Positions 44,472 through 54,200 of a stretch of DNA of 64,000 nt are shown piece by piece; position 1 is the first letter of the stretch, and every line of letters begins with the position of its first letter. The notes under the pieces are model-generated. The model had not been told where the DNA came from and made no database searches. It saw only the letters and a program-made list of their open reading frames with translations. Position numbers and translations under genes: made by a program. Origin of the DNA: Aporrectodea caliginosa (Eukaryota; Annelida; Clitellata; Crassiclitellata; Lumbricidae); assembly GCA_020284085.1 (NCBI GenBank), contig JACEVL010000982.1, positions 1 to 64,000 on the forward strand. The letters are read 5' to 3'.

Positions 44472-45131
44472 TTGTTGGTTTTAGTGGAACGTGAGGTAAG
44501 TAAGGAAGAGGATGGGTTACTACTTGAACATGATGCTATGTGTGGCTCAGTAGTTGATGAAGATGATGACTTCGAAAGGATTGATGACATGCAAATGAAG
44601 AATGACATGGAAGGGCAATTATTGCAGATTGAAAAGTGTAAGCATGATTTCAATGTGATACAACATAAGCAGTTGATTGAGTTATTAATTGAATGTGTTG
44701 ATTATTGTTCTGAGAAATTTGTCTTTTGCGCTGTAGCAAAGCACGAGGTGGAACTGTATGGTGACTTGGTGACGTGGGATTTTGCTGATGTGCCACTGAT
44801 CTGTCGATCTGAGGTGGAACGACGGAGTGACGACCTGATCAACATGGGCAGAGTCAAACCTTCGACTGGTCCTAGGGAAAGTCTGTTGGTGTTTGTCAAG
44901 AAGAAGAATAATCTCTTCGCTGGATATATGATATTCAATATAATTATGAATGTTTTTGTTCAATGTCAATACTCGAGGCCTGTTGTTGATGGGATTGTCA
45001 TGATTGTCGCAAGTGTTGTGGTCAGGTTGATATTTTGGTACAGAGAGTTGATACAAGGCTTTATGAAAGTTGTGAAGTGGTTGGCACGTGTAAAAGGAAA
45101 GGAGTTAGAGAGAAAAGCAGAAGGAAGTTGA
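44472..45131 (+). pseudogene. reverse transcriptase, N-terminal fragment only
   Basis: After an acidic stretch, residues ~70-160 read QLIELLIECVDYCSEKF, KHEVEL, EVERRSDDLINMGRVKPS then LLVFVKKKN. This corresponds to the region just upstream of and into the RT fingers of gypsy elements. The sequence then loses the family pattern; no YxDD box, RNase H or integrase is present up to the 3' LTR. Confidence 0.7.
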
Positions 45132-45628
45132 TTCATGGAAATATTGTTTGTGTTATAGTGTCATGTGTGGAGTTTTTCGATTGGATCAAATTTTGAATGT
45201 GTACTGTGATAGTGGTGGTGAATGTCAGGTTTTGAAAGGTGCCCATGCAATGAGTGGGGCGCTTTCTAAGTGGAAAGATGTTTGTGTTGGGAGCGCCTGT
45301 CGTAGTGTGCGCGGATCCCAATTCTTTGGCGTGTTTGATGATGTCGGAGTTGGTTAGGTTGGTGCGGTGGGGATTGGAATGGCAGTTTTGTGATCTGGTG
45401 ACTAATTAGTTAGGAAGCAAGATTGAATGGAGTCGCTGACTGCGTAGCCAGACGATAAGTGTAGTTGTTTGGCTGATGTGTGTGGTTTATGAAAAACGTA
45501 GTCAAATATAGTTAAGAGTAGATTTATGTTAGTATATAGTTTCTTTTGAGTTAATTGTTTTTAAGTTTATCCAGTTTAAAAATGATGTAAAGCATAATTT
45601 ATAAACTTAAAAAGAGGATAAGAGGTAA
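45132..45628 (+). other. 3' interior of the LTR element, ending in a polypurine tract
   Basis: No recognised gene. AAAAAGAGGATAAGAGG at about 45610-45626 directly precedes the 3' LTR and is the likely polypurine tract for plus-strand priming. Confidence 0.55.
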
Positions 45629-45919
45629 TGTCATAGGCATTGATTATGATCTTACCTATTTACGTTTTAGTAAAAGTCCTAGTTTTGGTTTTATATTCAT
45701 GTATGTAATTTATATTAGAATGTTGTCAATAAGACTCTACTGATTGGACTGTATATTTAGAAGCGAACATTTAGACCAATCGCAATGTATTGGAAGAGTC
45801 GATTTTATGTACACAATATCTTGTTATTTGGTGGTCGAGAATAAAGCAGTCGCTCACAAGTTGTTGTTGAGGTTAGACTCTTATGTGCTGTGGACTATCA
45901 CACGTGGTGGTAGTTCACA
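45629..45919 (+). repeat. 3' LTR (291 bp)
   Basis: Same length and ends as 41101-41391. Contains AATAAAG (45840-45846), a likely polyadenylation signal. Followed by GCGCA. Confidence 0.93.
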
Positions 45920-45961
45920 GCGCATTTTAAATAAGTTATGTTATTTGTCTATCTGCTAACA

Positions 45962-46263
45962 CAGGCGTTCCCAATCTTTTTTTGCCCCGCACCCCTGGGA
46001 AATGTCTGACCAATGTTCGCACCCCGAACAAATGTATTATCACATTTGAAGATGAATACACGAAATTGTTACAACTGAAACTTGTGCTTACAAGCCTTAG
46101 GCTAGCTTTACAGGCTTACCCATACTTATCCTATGACTGCTAAAAAGAATTATAATGTATTATCAATGCACTCTTATAATTCTGACTTTCCCTCTTTGTC
46201 GCAACCCTGAAATGACATGTCGCACCCCCCTGGGGTGCGTGCACCCCAGTTTGGGAACCACTG
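45962..46263. mobile_element. 302 bp hAT-like MITE
   Basis: Inverted ends CAGGCGTTCCCAA and TTGGGAACCACTG, a common hAT terminus, with G-rich GTGCACCCC next to the right end. The flanks TGCTAACA (45954-45961) and TGCTATCA (46264-46271) form an 8 bp target duplication with one mismatch. No ORF. Confidence 0.88.
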
Positions 46264-46290
46264 TGCTATCAGAGGAAATCAGTCTTTTAA

Positions 46291-47100
46291 ATGCGCAAAA
46301 CAAGATTTCATCAAGTCAAGGTTTACCGAATTTATATTAGCATAGAAAGAGCATATAATAATATTTTCTCCAAAATTGATAAGAATATTGGAATTTTAGT
46401 TATTATTTCTTATCTGCTACAGTGTTACACTGGTACTACTCCATACTACTCACTCATTTACCCCTACCTTTCTTACTGCAATATGGTACAATACAATACA
46501 TTACAATACAACTGAAATTTGATAATGCACTCCTTACAAAGTTCAGAAGTGCACATTGAAGCCGGGCAACTATTAAGAGCCGTAAATAGACTGGAAGAGT
46601 TAGTTTTGAGTTTAGAGCGAAAGATAGTCTCGCTAAGAGAGTTGCGAACATGAGGAGCTAGAGAGTTCCAGATAGAAGGACCGGCAACTGTGAATGAGCG
46701 CCGACCGAAAACAAGACGTACCAGGAACAACTTAAAAATCTAAGCTCCATAGCTTAAATATCTGCAAAGACACGTTTTTTATAGCAGGTGTTCCCTACGG
46801 ATCTCACATGAAAATTAATATTGTCTGTGATGGATTATTAAGAGTTGAACAGATAAGGATCGCTCAAATCGGGGAATTTATGTATCGCTACGGCTACGAT
46901 CATGGATTTTTACCACTGGTGTACAAAGGCTTCTTTTGTCATACTTCCAGCATCCATTCTTACAACACGAGAGGTTCGAATTCCTGTCCTCATGACTACG
47001 CTCACACTAATACTCGATTATTCTGTATTAAATCTACTGGTACCCTAGTTTGGAATAATTGCCCTCTAGCTATTCGTTTCTTCGTCTAATCTTCTGGTTT
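46291..47100 (+). pseudogene. LINE C-terminal fragment, interrupted by a second LINE end
   Basis: 46340-46480 encodes KIDKNIGILVIISYLL then YYSLIYPYLSYCN, matching the thumb region of the LINE at 18597-22862. It resumes at 46808 (QIRIAQIGEFMYRYGYDHG, then GTLVWNNCPLAIR). Several frame breaks. Between the pieces lies an opposite-strand LINE end. Confidence 0.75.
46485..46740 (-). pseudogene. CR1/L2-like LINE 3' end inserted in the plus-strand LINE
   Basis: Minus strand: FGRRSFTVAGPSIWNSLAPHV and SETIFRSKLKT, the C-terminal signature. The 3' tail is (TGTAT)n at 46487-46510. About 70 codons remain. Confidence 0.8.
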
Positions 47101-47905
47101 TCCAAAAAGGGCCGCTCCCTCTAAGTTAATGGAATTAATTGGCTTCAACTAGATGTTTTGTCTCTATTGCTATTATAGTTAAGATTGTGTAGGCCTATCT
47201 TTTGTTAATGTGATTTGATTTTTTATTTATTTTTATTTTATTTATTTTCATATTTCAATGTATATATGCAGACTATATTTAGAGTGGCCTCGTCCAAATT
47301 TCTGGAGTGCATACAGATGAGATTTTATCATGCAAGTACACATAGTTCGAATATCAAAGACGTTGCCTAAACATAATTGGCATAATCTCTCGTACACGGC
47401 ACTTTCTACCGCGACACTCACTTGTATATTTATATTACTCTTTACTATATCCATTCTTATCATACTGCAACGTTATATGACGTTACTGCAGAAACGCGCT
47501 CTGAGAGTTATATGCAACACTCTTATACACAAAGTGTTATTTAATTTTTACGAGAATGAACCTTTTATCTACCAAAAGTGAAATTGCTACAAAAATAAAT
47601 CCAATATCATATCATTCAGTTATTGTTATCTTTACAAAATTACCGCGCATAAATCATAATGCTGCTATCGTTCATAAAATCCTATATATTTTGCCCTAAT
47701 TCTAAAACTTCATTCTTCTACGCATATATGTGATTGGAAATCTCATTTGAATCCCACATTCATTAAAACCAACAATGCTCAGTACTGCGTCGGTGGTTGC
47801 CAACAATGGACACAGAATGAGCCGAAGGAATGTCACTGTTTGGGTCGTCATTTCAATGCGTTCGTAGTTCTATGTATTTTGATTCAAACAATCTTTCTAC
47901 GCCAT
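47101..47905. other. no intact gene; possible LINE shreds
   Basis: T-rich tail-like sequence at 47210-47260. A frame at 47330-47581 contains LLQKRALRVICNT, which resembles the LINE 'QKRALRII' motif but is too short to classify. The rest, up to the methyltransferase stop codon, is unassigned and would include the 3' UTR of that gene. Confidence 0.45.
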
Positions 47906-48906
47906 TCATATAAGAAACGGATAGTTCTTCGGTAAATCTTCTTTCTTAAACAGAATGTCGAACGTCCATCTTGTCCAATTGGCATCTAATTTCTTCTCTG
48001 TTTTTGGATCATAGACATCGTAACCTCTTTGATAGAAAAATTCAAGAAAGCGATCAACTCTTCGCCTTTCATCTTCAGTCTTTCCGTAGCGCATGGGATA
48101 GAGACCCCATTCCATCTGGATCATCACAACATCGATTTCGCTGAAGAACTTTGCAGCACTCTTCCTCTGGAAAATCTTGATTTCGGCTTCCTGTGTATCG
48201 ATTTTGATGAAAGCTTTCTTGTGTCGAATGAATGGTATCAGTTTGTTGAGTACAGTCACCTTAACCGACAGACATCCAGTACAGGATCCATTGTCTGCCA
48301 TAAACGTATCGCCACGATTCACCGCATCAAACTTCAGGAAAGTGGTGGATTCCTCATTGGAAAGAGCATAGTGAAAGACATCGACATTATTTTCTATTCG
48401 TCCCAAACGAATCGACTTGGCCAATCGTCGTACAGTGTCTTTATTAGGTTCAACTGAGACAACATGAATGCCAGAATGTGCAATTGGCAACGAATATGTT
48501 CCGATGTTTGCACCAAGATCCACAAATGACACGTTGGGGTTCATGCGAAAGAACGCGAGCATCTTCTGAACTAGATCTGACTCAAAGTATTTACCAGCAT
48601 CGACCAGTTTTGATATGTAAATATCGTTTTCTGGATTGTAGATACACATCGGAAAGCTCAATTTTCTGAGTTTCGCACTGACACATTTGACATCCGACTG
48701 ATTGTCAAACTGCGCTAGTTCGAGTACTTGTAAGCCCGACGGTTTCTTTCTGTTGGTGTCGGTTGTTTCTTCCAGAGGCATAAGACGGACAACATTGCTT
48801 AACTGAGCGAAGTCAATGTTTGATGTGGTACGATGTACAACTGCTGTCATGCAAATAAGAAGAAATATTCCACAGGCGATCACACGCGTAACTCTTGGAG
48901 GAATAG
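47906..48906 (-). CDS. FkbM-type methyltransferase domain protein, probable last exon
   Basis: An unbroken frame of about 333 codons on the minus strand. It begins with a hydrophobic segment (IACGIFLLICMTAVV), a likely signal anchor of a type II membrane protein. The SAM-binding motif FVDLGANIGTYSLPIA follows near 48510, then VSVEPNKDTVRRLA and the FkbM-typical IKIDTQEAEIKIF near 48190, and a C-terminal tail ending FLI-stop. FkbM proteins are O-methyltransferases; Golgi-type paralogues are numerous in marine deuterostomes and molluscs, with unknown substrates. There is no ATG ahead of the hydrophobic segment and an in-frame stop lies upstream. The sequence AAAAAAATAG at 48907-48916 (minus strand) can serve as a 3' splice site, so a first exon should lie at higher coordinates. 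No frameshift or stop is seen, and it is the best host gene candidate in the window. Confidence 0.8.
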
Positions 48907-49066
48907 CTATTTTTTTAACAAATTCAAGAATTTATGTTGATTTGAAGCTTCATATGAAAACATCAAGAATATGCAATTAAAATCGTCATAAAAGAGAGAC
49001 TGTATAATTATCATCAATATTATTAACTGACAACTTGTAGGCCTACATCGCCTGTGTCTAATGCAC
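48907..49066 (-). other. presumed intron sequence upstream of the methyltransferase exon
   Basis: AT-rich, ends on the minus strand in TTTGTTAAAAAAATAG, a plausible though weak acceptor. No first exon recognised before the LINE remnant starts. Confidence 0.4.
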
Positions 49067-49440
49067 AAGGTATTATTATTATCATTATAAATAAATTTGT
49101 AGTAAAGCGCGCATGGTCACACCGAAATGTATGTATCAACCACTGGTGCACTGAGCCAAGCCGCAATCAGATCAACATTCAGTGCAAGAGTCCGCCAAGA
49201 CAGAGAAAGCCTAGGCTACGTACGATGGAAAGTAAATCTCAATGAGAGAACGAAATGAAATAAGTGATTGAACAGTACCACCGTTTGCAGGAAGAGAATG
49301 CCGATATCTTAGCCCACCAACCGTAAACGATTGTTGATCAAGAATATCTATAGATTCAGGAATGACTGAGAAAGGCAGTGAGAAATAAGAACTGATCTTA
49401 AATGCTATGGTTGGCAACAGTTCACAGGTTTCTAAACTGC
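49067..49440 (-). pseudogene. CR1/L2-like LINE 3' end
   Basis: Minus strand: FTVGGLRYRHSLPANGGTV then SLISFRSLIEIYFPS, the C-terminal end. The 3' UTR ends with AT-triplets at 49067-49085 and shares AAATAAATTTGTA and GGTCACACCGAAATG with 10497-10860. Confidence 0.8.
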
Positions 49441-49762
49441 ATGCCCTTAAGTAGAAGGTCTAACGCCGGAGCTGGCGCAGGAAGCCAGTGCAGGGACCCA
49501 ATAAGTGATCGATTTACGATTCGAGGCTTGCAGGCTAAAAAGAAAGGCCGAAACTAGAACAGGGAGCCAGCGCAGGGAGCCAGTAAGTGATCGATTTACC
49601 ATACGAGGGTTTATCCTCACATCAGCCCCCAACCCTCCGTCCGAAAGCCTTGGGGAGCCCCCAGCCCCCACGAACATTGAATCAACTCAACCCACACCCA
49701 CACAAGCGGTTTGGATTAAACAAATTAAACAAATGTATACTTAAACATATACAAAGTTTACA
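49441..49762. repeat. short direct repeats, no gene
   Basis: Two diverged copies of a ~88 bp block, each with GGAGCC-rich text then AGTAAGTGATCGATTTAC, at about 49470-49520 and 49560-49608. The remainder is unassigned. Confidence 0.6.
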
Positions 49763-50038
49763 ATGTATGGACAAAACGAATGTAAGTGGCTAGTACTCGG
49801 TAAAACAACTCTCTGTTGTCGTAGATGTATTGGAAAGTATTGTTTTGCTCATTTAGCAAAACTTCGCAATGGTGGTGGAACGAGACCATGTTCTGAGTGT
49901 GGGAAGGGTGTTAAGACATTAATATCGCTTTGTGAGCGGTGTGGTTATTATAATACCAAGTTAAGACAGCGCCGCGGTGGGCTACATCGTGACTTTAGAC
50001 AAGAGTGGGAACGACTGTCGTCGATTTCCATTGACTAA
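49763..50038 (+). CDS. Cys-rich small protein, putative zinc ribbon, Polinton-associated
   Basis: A 91-residue intact frame from ATG at 49763. It has paired cysteines and histidines: C7, CCRRC at 18-22, YCFAH at 26-30, PCSECGKG at 41-48 and CERCG at 55-59, followed by a basic tail (KLRQRRGG). The spacing suggests one or two zinc-binding sites. A decayed relative lies at about 9030-9285, next to the same second gene and the Polinton-like polymerase, so I infer a virus-like DNA element origin. The function is unknown; a nucleic-acid-binding role is plausible from the Cys pairs and basic end. Confidence 0.6.
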   Translation: MYGQNECKWLVLGKTTLCCRRCIGKYCFAHLAKLRNGGGTRPCSECGKGVKTLISLCERCGYYNTKLRQRRGGLHRDFRQEWERLSSISID

Positions 50039-50201
50039 TCGGGTTAAATAAAAATTAAAAATAAAATAAAATAAAAATGAAAAACCAATTGAACAAAGGA
50101 CTAGGTTAAGTTATTATTACAAATAAACTTATAAAATAAAAATGAAAAACCAATTGAACAGAGGACTAGGTTAAGTTATTATTACAAATAAATTTCTATC
50201 T
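50039..50201. repeat. direct repeat between the two small genes
   Basis: ATAAAAATGAAAAACCAATTGAACA(A/G), then AGGACTAGGTTAAG and TTATTATTACAAATAAA, occurs twice in tandem (about 50070-50128 and 50130-50190). The spacer may contain the promoter of the downstream gene. Confidence 0.85.
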
Positions 50202-50438
50202 ATGGCATCATCGAGTATGGATGAGTACATTGACCAGCTGCTAGCTGAGTTTAATGGGCAGAGTACCAACAATCTTCAAGCATCTGCACTTGATCATAAG
50301 CAACGGATTGTCCTCCTTTGCAGGTATTCCAACACTTCGCCAACGCAAGAATGGAGAGGATTACTCGCACAGTGGTACCTTCTTGATCATGGATTAGAGA
50401 GCGATCCACTAACGTTTCTTGAGTGCAATGGAATCTAG
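50202..50438 (+). CDS. small MDEYI-type protein, Polinton-associated
   Basis: A 78-residue frame starting MASSSMDEYIDQLLAEFNG and ending LTFLECNGI. It is helical and acidic at the N terminus. The first ~18 and last ~8 residues match the broken copy at 8440-8832. The middle differs, which could reflect a frame-compensated change or fast evolution. It lies 163 bp downstream of the Cys-rich gene; the DNA polymerase expected further downstream is absent, replaced by the gypsy element from 50609. No known domain. Confidence 0.5.
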   Translation: MASSSMDEYIDQLLAEFNGQSTNNLQASALDHKQRIVLLCRYSNTSPTQEWRGLLAQWYLLDHGLESDPLTFLECNGI

Positions 50439-50608
50439 CCTTGAGACCCTTATAAATTTACTATTGTGTTTCTGATACGTCATGACAAGAATATCGGGAT
50501 GGTATGGAGATGAACACATCAACAAATGTTAGTCAGTCTCAGATTTTTAGAAGAGATTCGGGTGACAGAAACAAGTGAAGAAGAAGGATCCTTCTTTGTA
50601 TGTATGTG

Positions 50609-51178
50609 TGTAATTATTTGGAAAGGCGCGACTTTTGCCTGCGCGCGTGATTTGCAACGGACAAAGATGTTTAGTGAAGCCTTTGCCTTAGTGCGAGCCT
50701 TTGCCTTAGCAACGGGCCTTTGTGAGTAACGAGCCTGCAGTAACGAGCCTTTGACTTAGTAAGCCTTTGCTTTAGTAACGAGCCTTTGCCTTAGTAACGA
50801 GCCTTTGCCTTAGTAACGGGGCCTTAGTAGCCTTTGCCTTAGAGGGCCTTTGCCTTAGGACGGGCCTTTGCCTTAGTAAGACGCCTTGTCGTCCTCTGCT
50901 ATAACTAGAGACGCCTGTTGCGTAGAGGGCAGTTGCAAAGTCAGTTAGAGGGAGTAAAGAGCAGTTAAGTGTTGTAGTGTGTAACGAGTTCGACATTAAT
51001 AAAACAATCCTGTGTTGATCCGTGTCGTTGCCTCCTCCTAGTTAACCTAGTGTTAGGCATCGTCGGTGGCACCTTTAAGTCCTTTGCCCGACGGGAAAGG
51101 CCGAGCTCAGCGGACGAACGAAGAAGAGGGAAGACTCCGAAGAGCTATCCTGGTGACCGAAGATACCGGAGACCCGCC
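50609..51178 (+). repeat. 5' LTR with 19 bp tandem repeats
   Basis: Starts TGTAATTATTTGGAAAGGCG. Units like GCCTTTGCCTTAGTAACGG occur imperfectly from about 50675 to 50880. The TATA-like box TATAACTAG is at 50900-50908, and AATAAAA at about 50998. Similarity with the 3' LTR continues to GATACCGGAG near 51171. The 5' copy is shorter, with fewer repeat units and a less canonical TATA box. Confidence 0.88.
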
Positions 51179-51294
51179 GAGAGAAGGCGACCGATGGAGA
51201 TCAAGCCGGACCGGAACAGCCTGCCAGACGACTTTGGCTTCGAGGAATGGAAGCCGATGGAGCCGTTGAGAAGGCGACCGAGTGTTAGAAATCC

Positions 51295-54200
51295 ATGGAA
51301 CCTGTTAGCCGGGAAGTGAAGGACGAGTCAAGGATTCTTCCGGGGCTGCTTGAGGGCGTCGGCGGCCTGCTGAAAAACCGGCCGATGCAGATGAAACCCG
51401 GGCGTTTCGATGGGACAGGTTCACTGGAATCATTCCTGTCTCAGTTCGAGGTTTGTGCGAGGCACAATCGGTGGACCGCTTCGGACAAAGTCGATTTCCT
51501 TCGCTGCTCACTGGAGAAAGCCGCCACTCAGTTGCTCTGGGACTTCGGGGCCCAGCCCGATGCGACCTACGAACAGTTGGTGGAGCGGCTACGTCAACGC
51601 TACGGGACGGAAGGCCAAGCCGAGACCTTCCGGGCGCAACTCTATTACCGCCGCCAGCGTGCCGGGGAAAGCCTTTCCGACCTCCTTCATGAAATTCGTC
51701 GGTTGGTGGTTCTCGCCTATCCAGTGCCTTCCAACGAAACCACGGAGATCATCGCCAAAGACGCGTTCCTGGAGGCGATGAGGGATCGGGAGCTCTCGCT
51801 CAAGATTCGCGAGAGAGAACCCAAGTCACTGGACGAAGCTTACCGGACGGCGCTTCGTCTGGAGGCTTACCGAAGCACAACGGGCCAGGACGACCGGAGG
51901 AGACCGTCGGAACCTGACGACCGCGGAAGACCGCCAAACCGGGTGCGTGGCACTCGGGAGACCGATGTCGGCGACCAGATCCAGGCGCAGTTGGACCGGT
52001 TCCTGACCAACCAGAAGGAAGAGCAACGCCGATGGCAACGGGAGCTCGAAGGCAAGTTTGACCGACAGTTCCGGGAGCTGCGGGGTCGTACGCCTCCGGC
52101 TAATGCTGGGCCGGACCGAGACGTTCGCTCTGGAGACCGTAACCGAGGACCGGGCCGAGAGACTCGCCCGGGAAACGCCAACGCCGACGACCAAGAAAGA
52201 CCGAGGCGGGAGATGAATTGCTTCAACTGTGGCCAACCAGGCCACTTCGCCCGCAACTGCCGCCAGTCACGCCGGGCCCGTCATCGCCCGGATGCGACCG
52301 AGACAGAAACCCAAGATTCGACGCCGACGGAGCCGGTGGCCGCCAATCACACGACCCATCCAAGAGTACCCAACCGTGCAACCTTCAACGCTGTCTACGT
52401 CAGGGGGACGATCAATGGACGCTCTCAACTCTGCCTGGTCGACACCGGATCGGAGGTGAGCCTCATACCTTCCTCTATTGTCCAGGGGTTAGAGATTCGT
52501 CCCTGTAACCGGTACTTGATGGCTGCGAACGGGTCCGATATACGGGTTTTGGGTGAGATAAGGGTCCCCATTAAGATTCGGAGTGGGTTTGAGATCTCTA
52601 GTGCATTTTTGGTGTCCGATCAGATAGCTGACCCCATGCTGGGTATGGATTGGTTGAGGGAACACCGATGCCGCCTAGGTTTTGGGACCGGGGCCTTGTT
52701 CATTGGTCGGAAACGTATTTCCCTGGTAAGAGGTAATGGAGCCGGGTGGTGCCGTCGGGTAATTGTGGCTGAGGAAGTTGTAGTCGCGCCTAAGTGTCAA
52801 TTCGACATCCCTGTAAAGACCCTGTATGGGGATTTGTCGTCGGTAGCGCCGGCCTGGATGACAGATGCCAAGGAAATCAGTCCGGGGGTCCATCTCGCAC
52901 GGGTCGTAGTAGGCGATGACGCCAGAACGACCCAGGTCCGGGTAGTAAACTTGACCGAGGATCCTGTAAGGTTGGTTAAGGACCAGTTGTTGGGAGGGTT
53001 GCACCCGGTCGAAGTTGAGTGTCGGGAGACCCGTGATAAGGGTGAGGAGCCGGTTGGTGAGGCGGCTCCTTGCGAGATGCTGATGGCCGATCTCCCCGAG
53101 GAGGTGACACCCGAGACCCGAGACCAATTGCGGGAACTTTTAACTGAATTCAGTGATGTTTTCTCGGTAAGGGAAGGCGATCTTGGCCGAACAAACGTGG
53201 CCACTCATCGGATTGATACGGGAGATGCAGGTCCTGTTAGACAGCCTCTGCGGCGCCAACCGCTTCCCCATAGGGCTGCCATAGACGAACAGCTGGATAG
53301 TATGTTGGCCGCTGGGACGATTGAACCCGCTGTTAGCGAGTGGGCGGCTAACGTGGTTTTGGCTCGTAAGAAGGATGGGACCCTCCGTTTTTGCATAGAT
53401 TACAGGCAATTAAATGAGAGGACGAGGAAGGATTCATACCCGTTGCCTAGAATTGACGAATGTTTAGATGCTCTCTCCGGTGGAGGATGGTTTAGTACGC
53501 TGGATTTAAGGAGTGGATACCACCAGGTGGCTATGGATCCTAGGGATGCGGATAAGACCGCGTTCGTTACGCGTCGAGGCATCTATCGATGGAAGGTGAT
53601 GCCCTTCGGTCTCTGCAATGCGCCAGCAACTTTCCAACGGTTGATGGACATTGTCTTGTCGGGGCTTAATTTCGATGTTTGCCTAGTCTACCTTGACGAT
53701 GTAATCATTTTCGGGAATACGCCCGAACAACATTTGCAGAGGCTGGGTAAGGTGTTCGAGCGGTTGAGAACGGCCAATTTAAAGTTGAAACCAAGTAAGT
53801 GCCGCTTGATGCGTAGGGCCGTTTGTTTCTTGGGCCATGTAGTGACTCAAGACGGGGTAGCCGTGGATCAGTCCAAGATCCGCGAGGTTGTGGAGTGGCC
53901 AGTCCCGCGACGACTGCGGGAGGTGCGCTCCTTCCTCGGGCTATGCTCGTATTACCGGAGGTTCATTCGTAATTTTTCGGTATTGGCTGCTCCTCTGTTC
54001 GCACTGACGAAAAAGGGTAGAGCGTTTGTGTGGGATGATGCCTGTCAGGAAGTGTTCGAACTTCTAAAGCGCGCTCTGACGACCACACCTGTCCTAGCTT
54101 TGCCTAAGGATGAGGGCACCTACGTCCTGGACTGTGATGCCTGCGACGTTGGCATAGGGGCCGTATTGTCCCAGAAGATTGATGGTGAGGAGCGAGTAAT

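Larger units (their letters stand above)
41101..45919 (+). mobile_element. 4.8 kb gypsy-like LTR element, pol truncated
   Basis: Two 291 bp LTRs in direct orientation, with GCGCA on each side (41096-41100 and 45920-45924) as a 5 bp target duplication. The interior order is leader, gag, zinc knuckles, protease, acidic linker and the N-terminal edge of RT. The RT core, RNase H and integrase are missing, so it moved with proteins from elsewhere or lost them afterwards. Confidence 0.93.
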
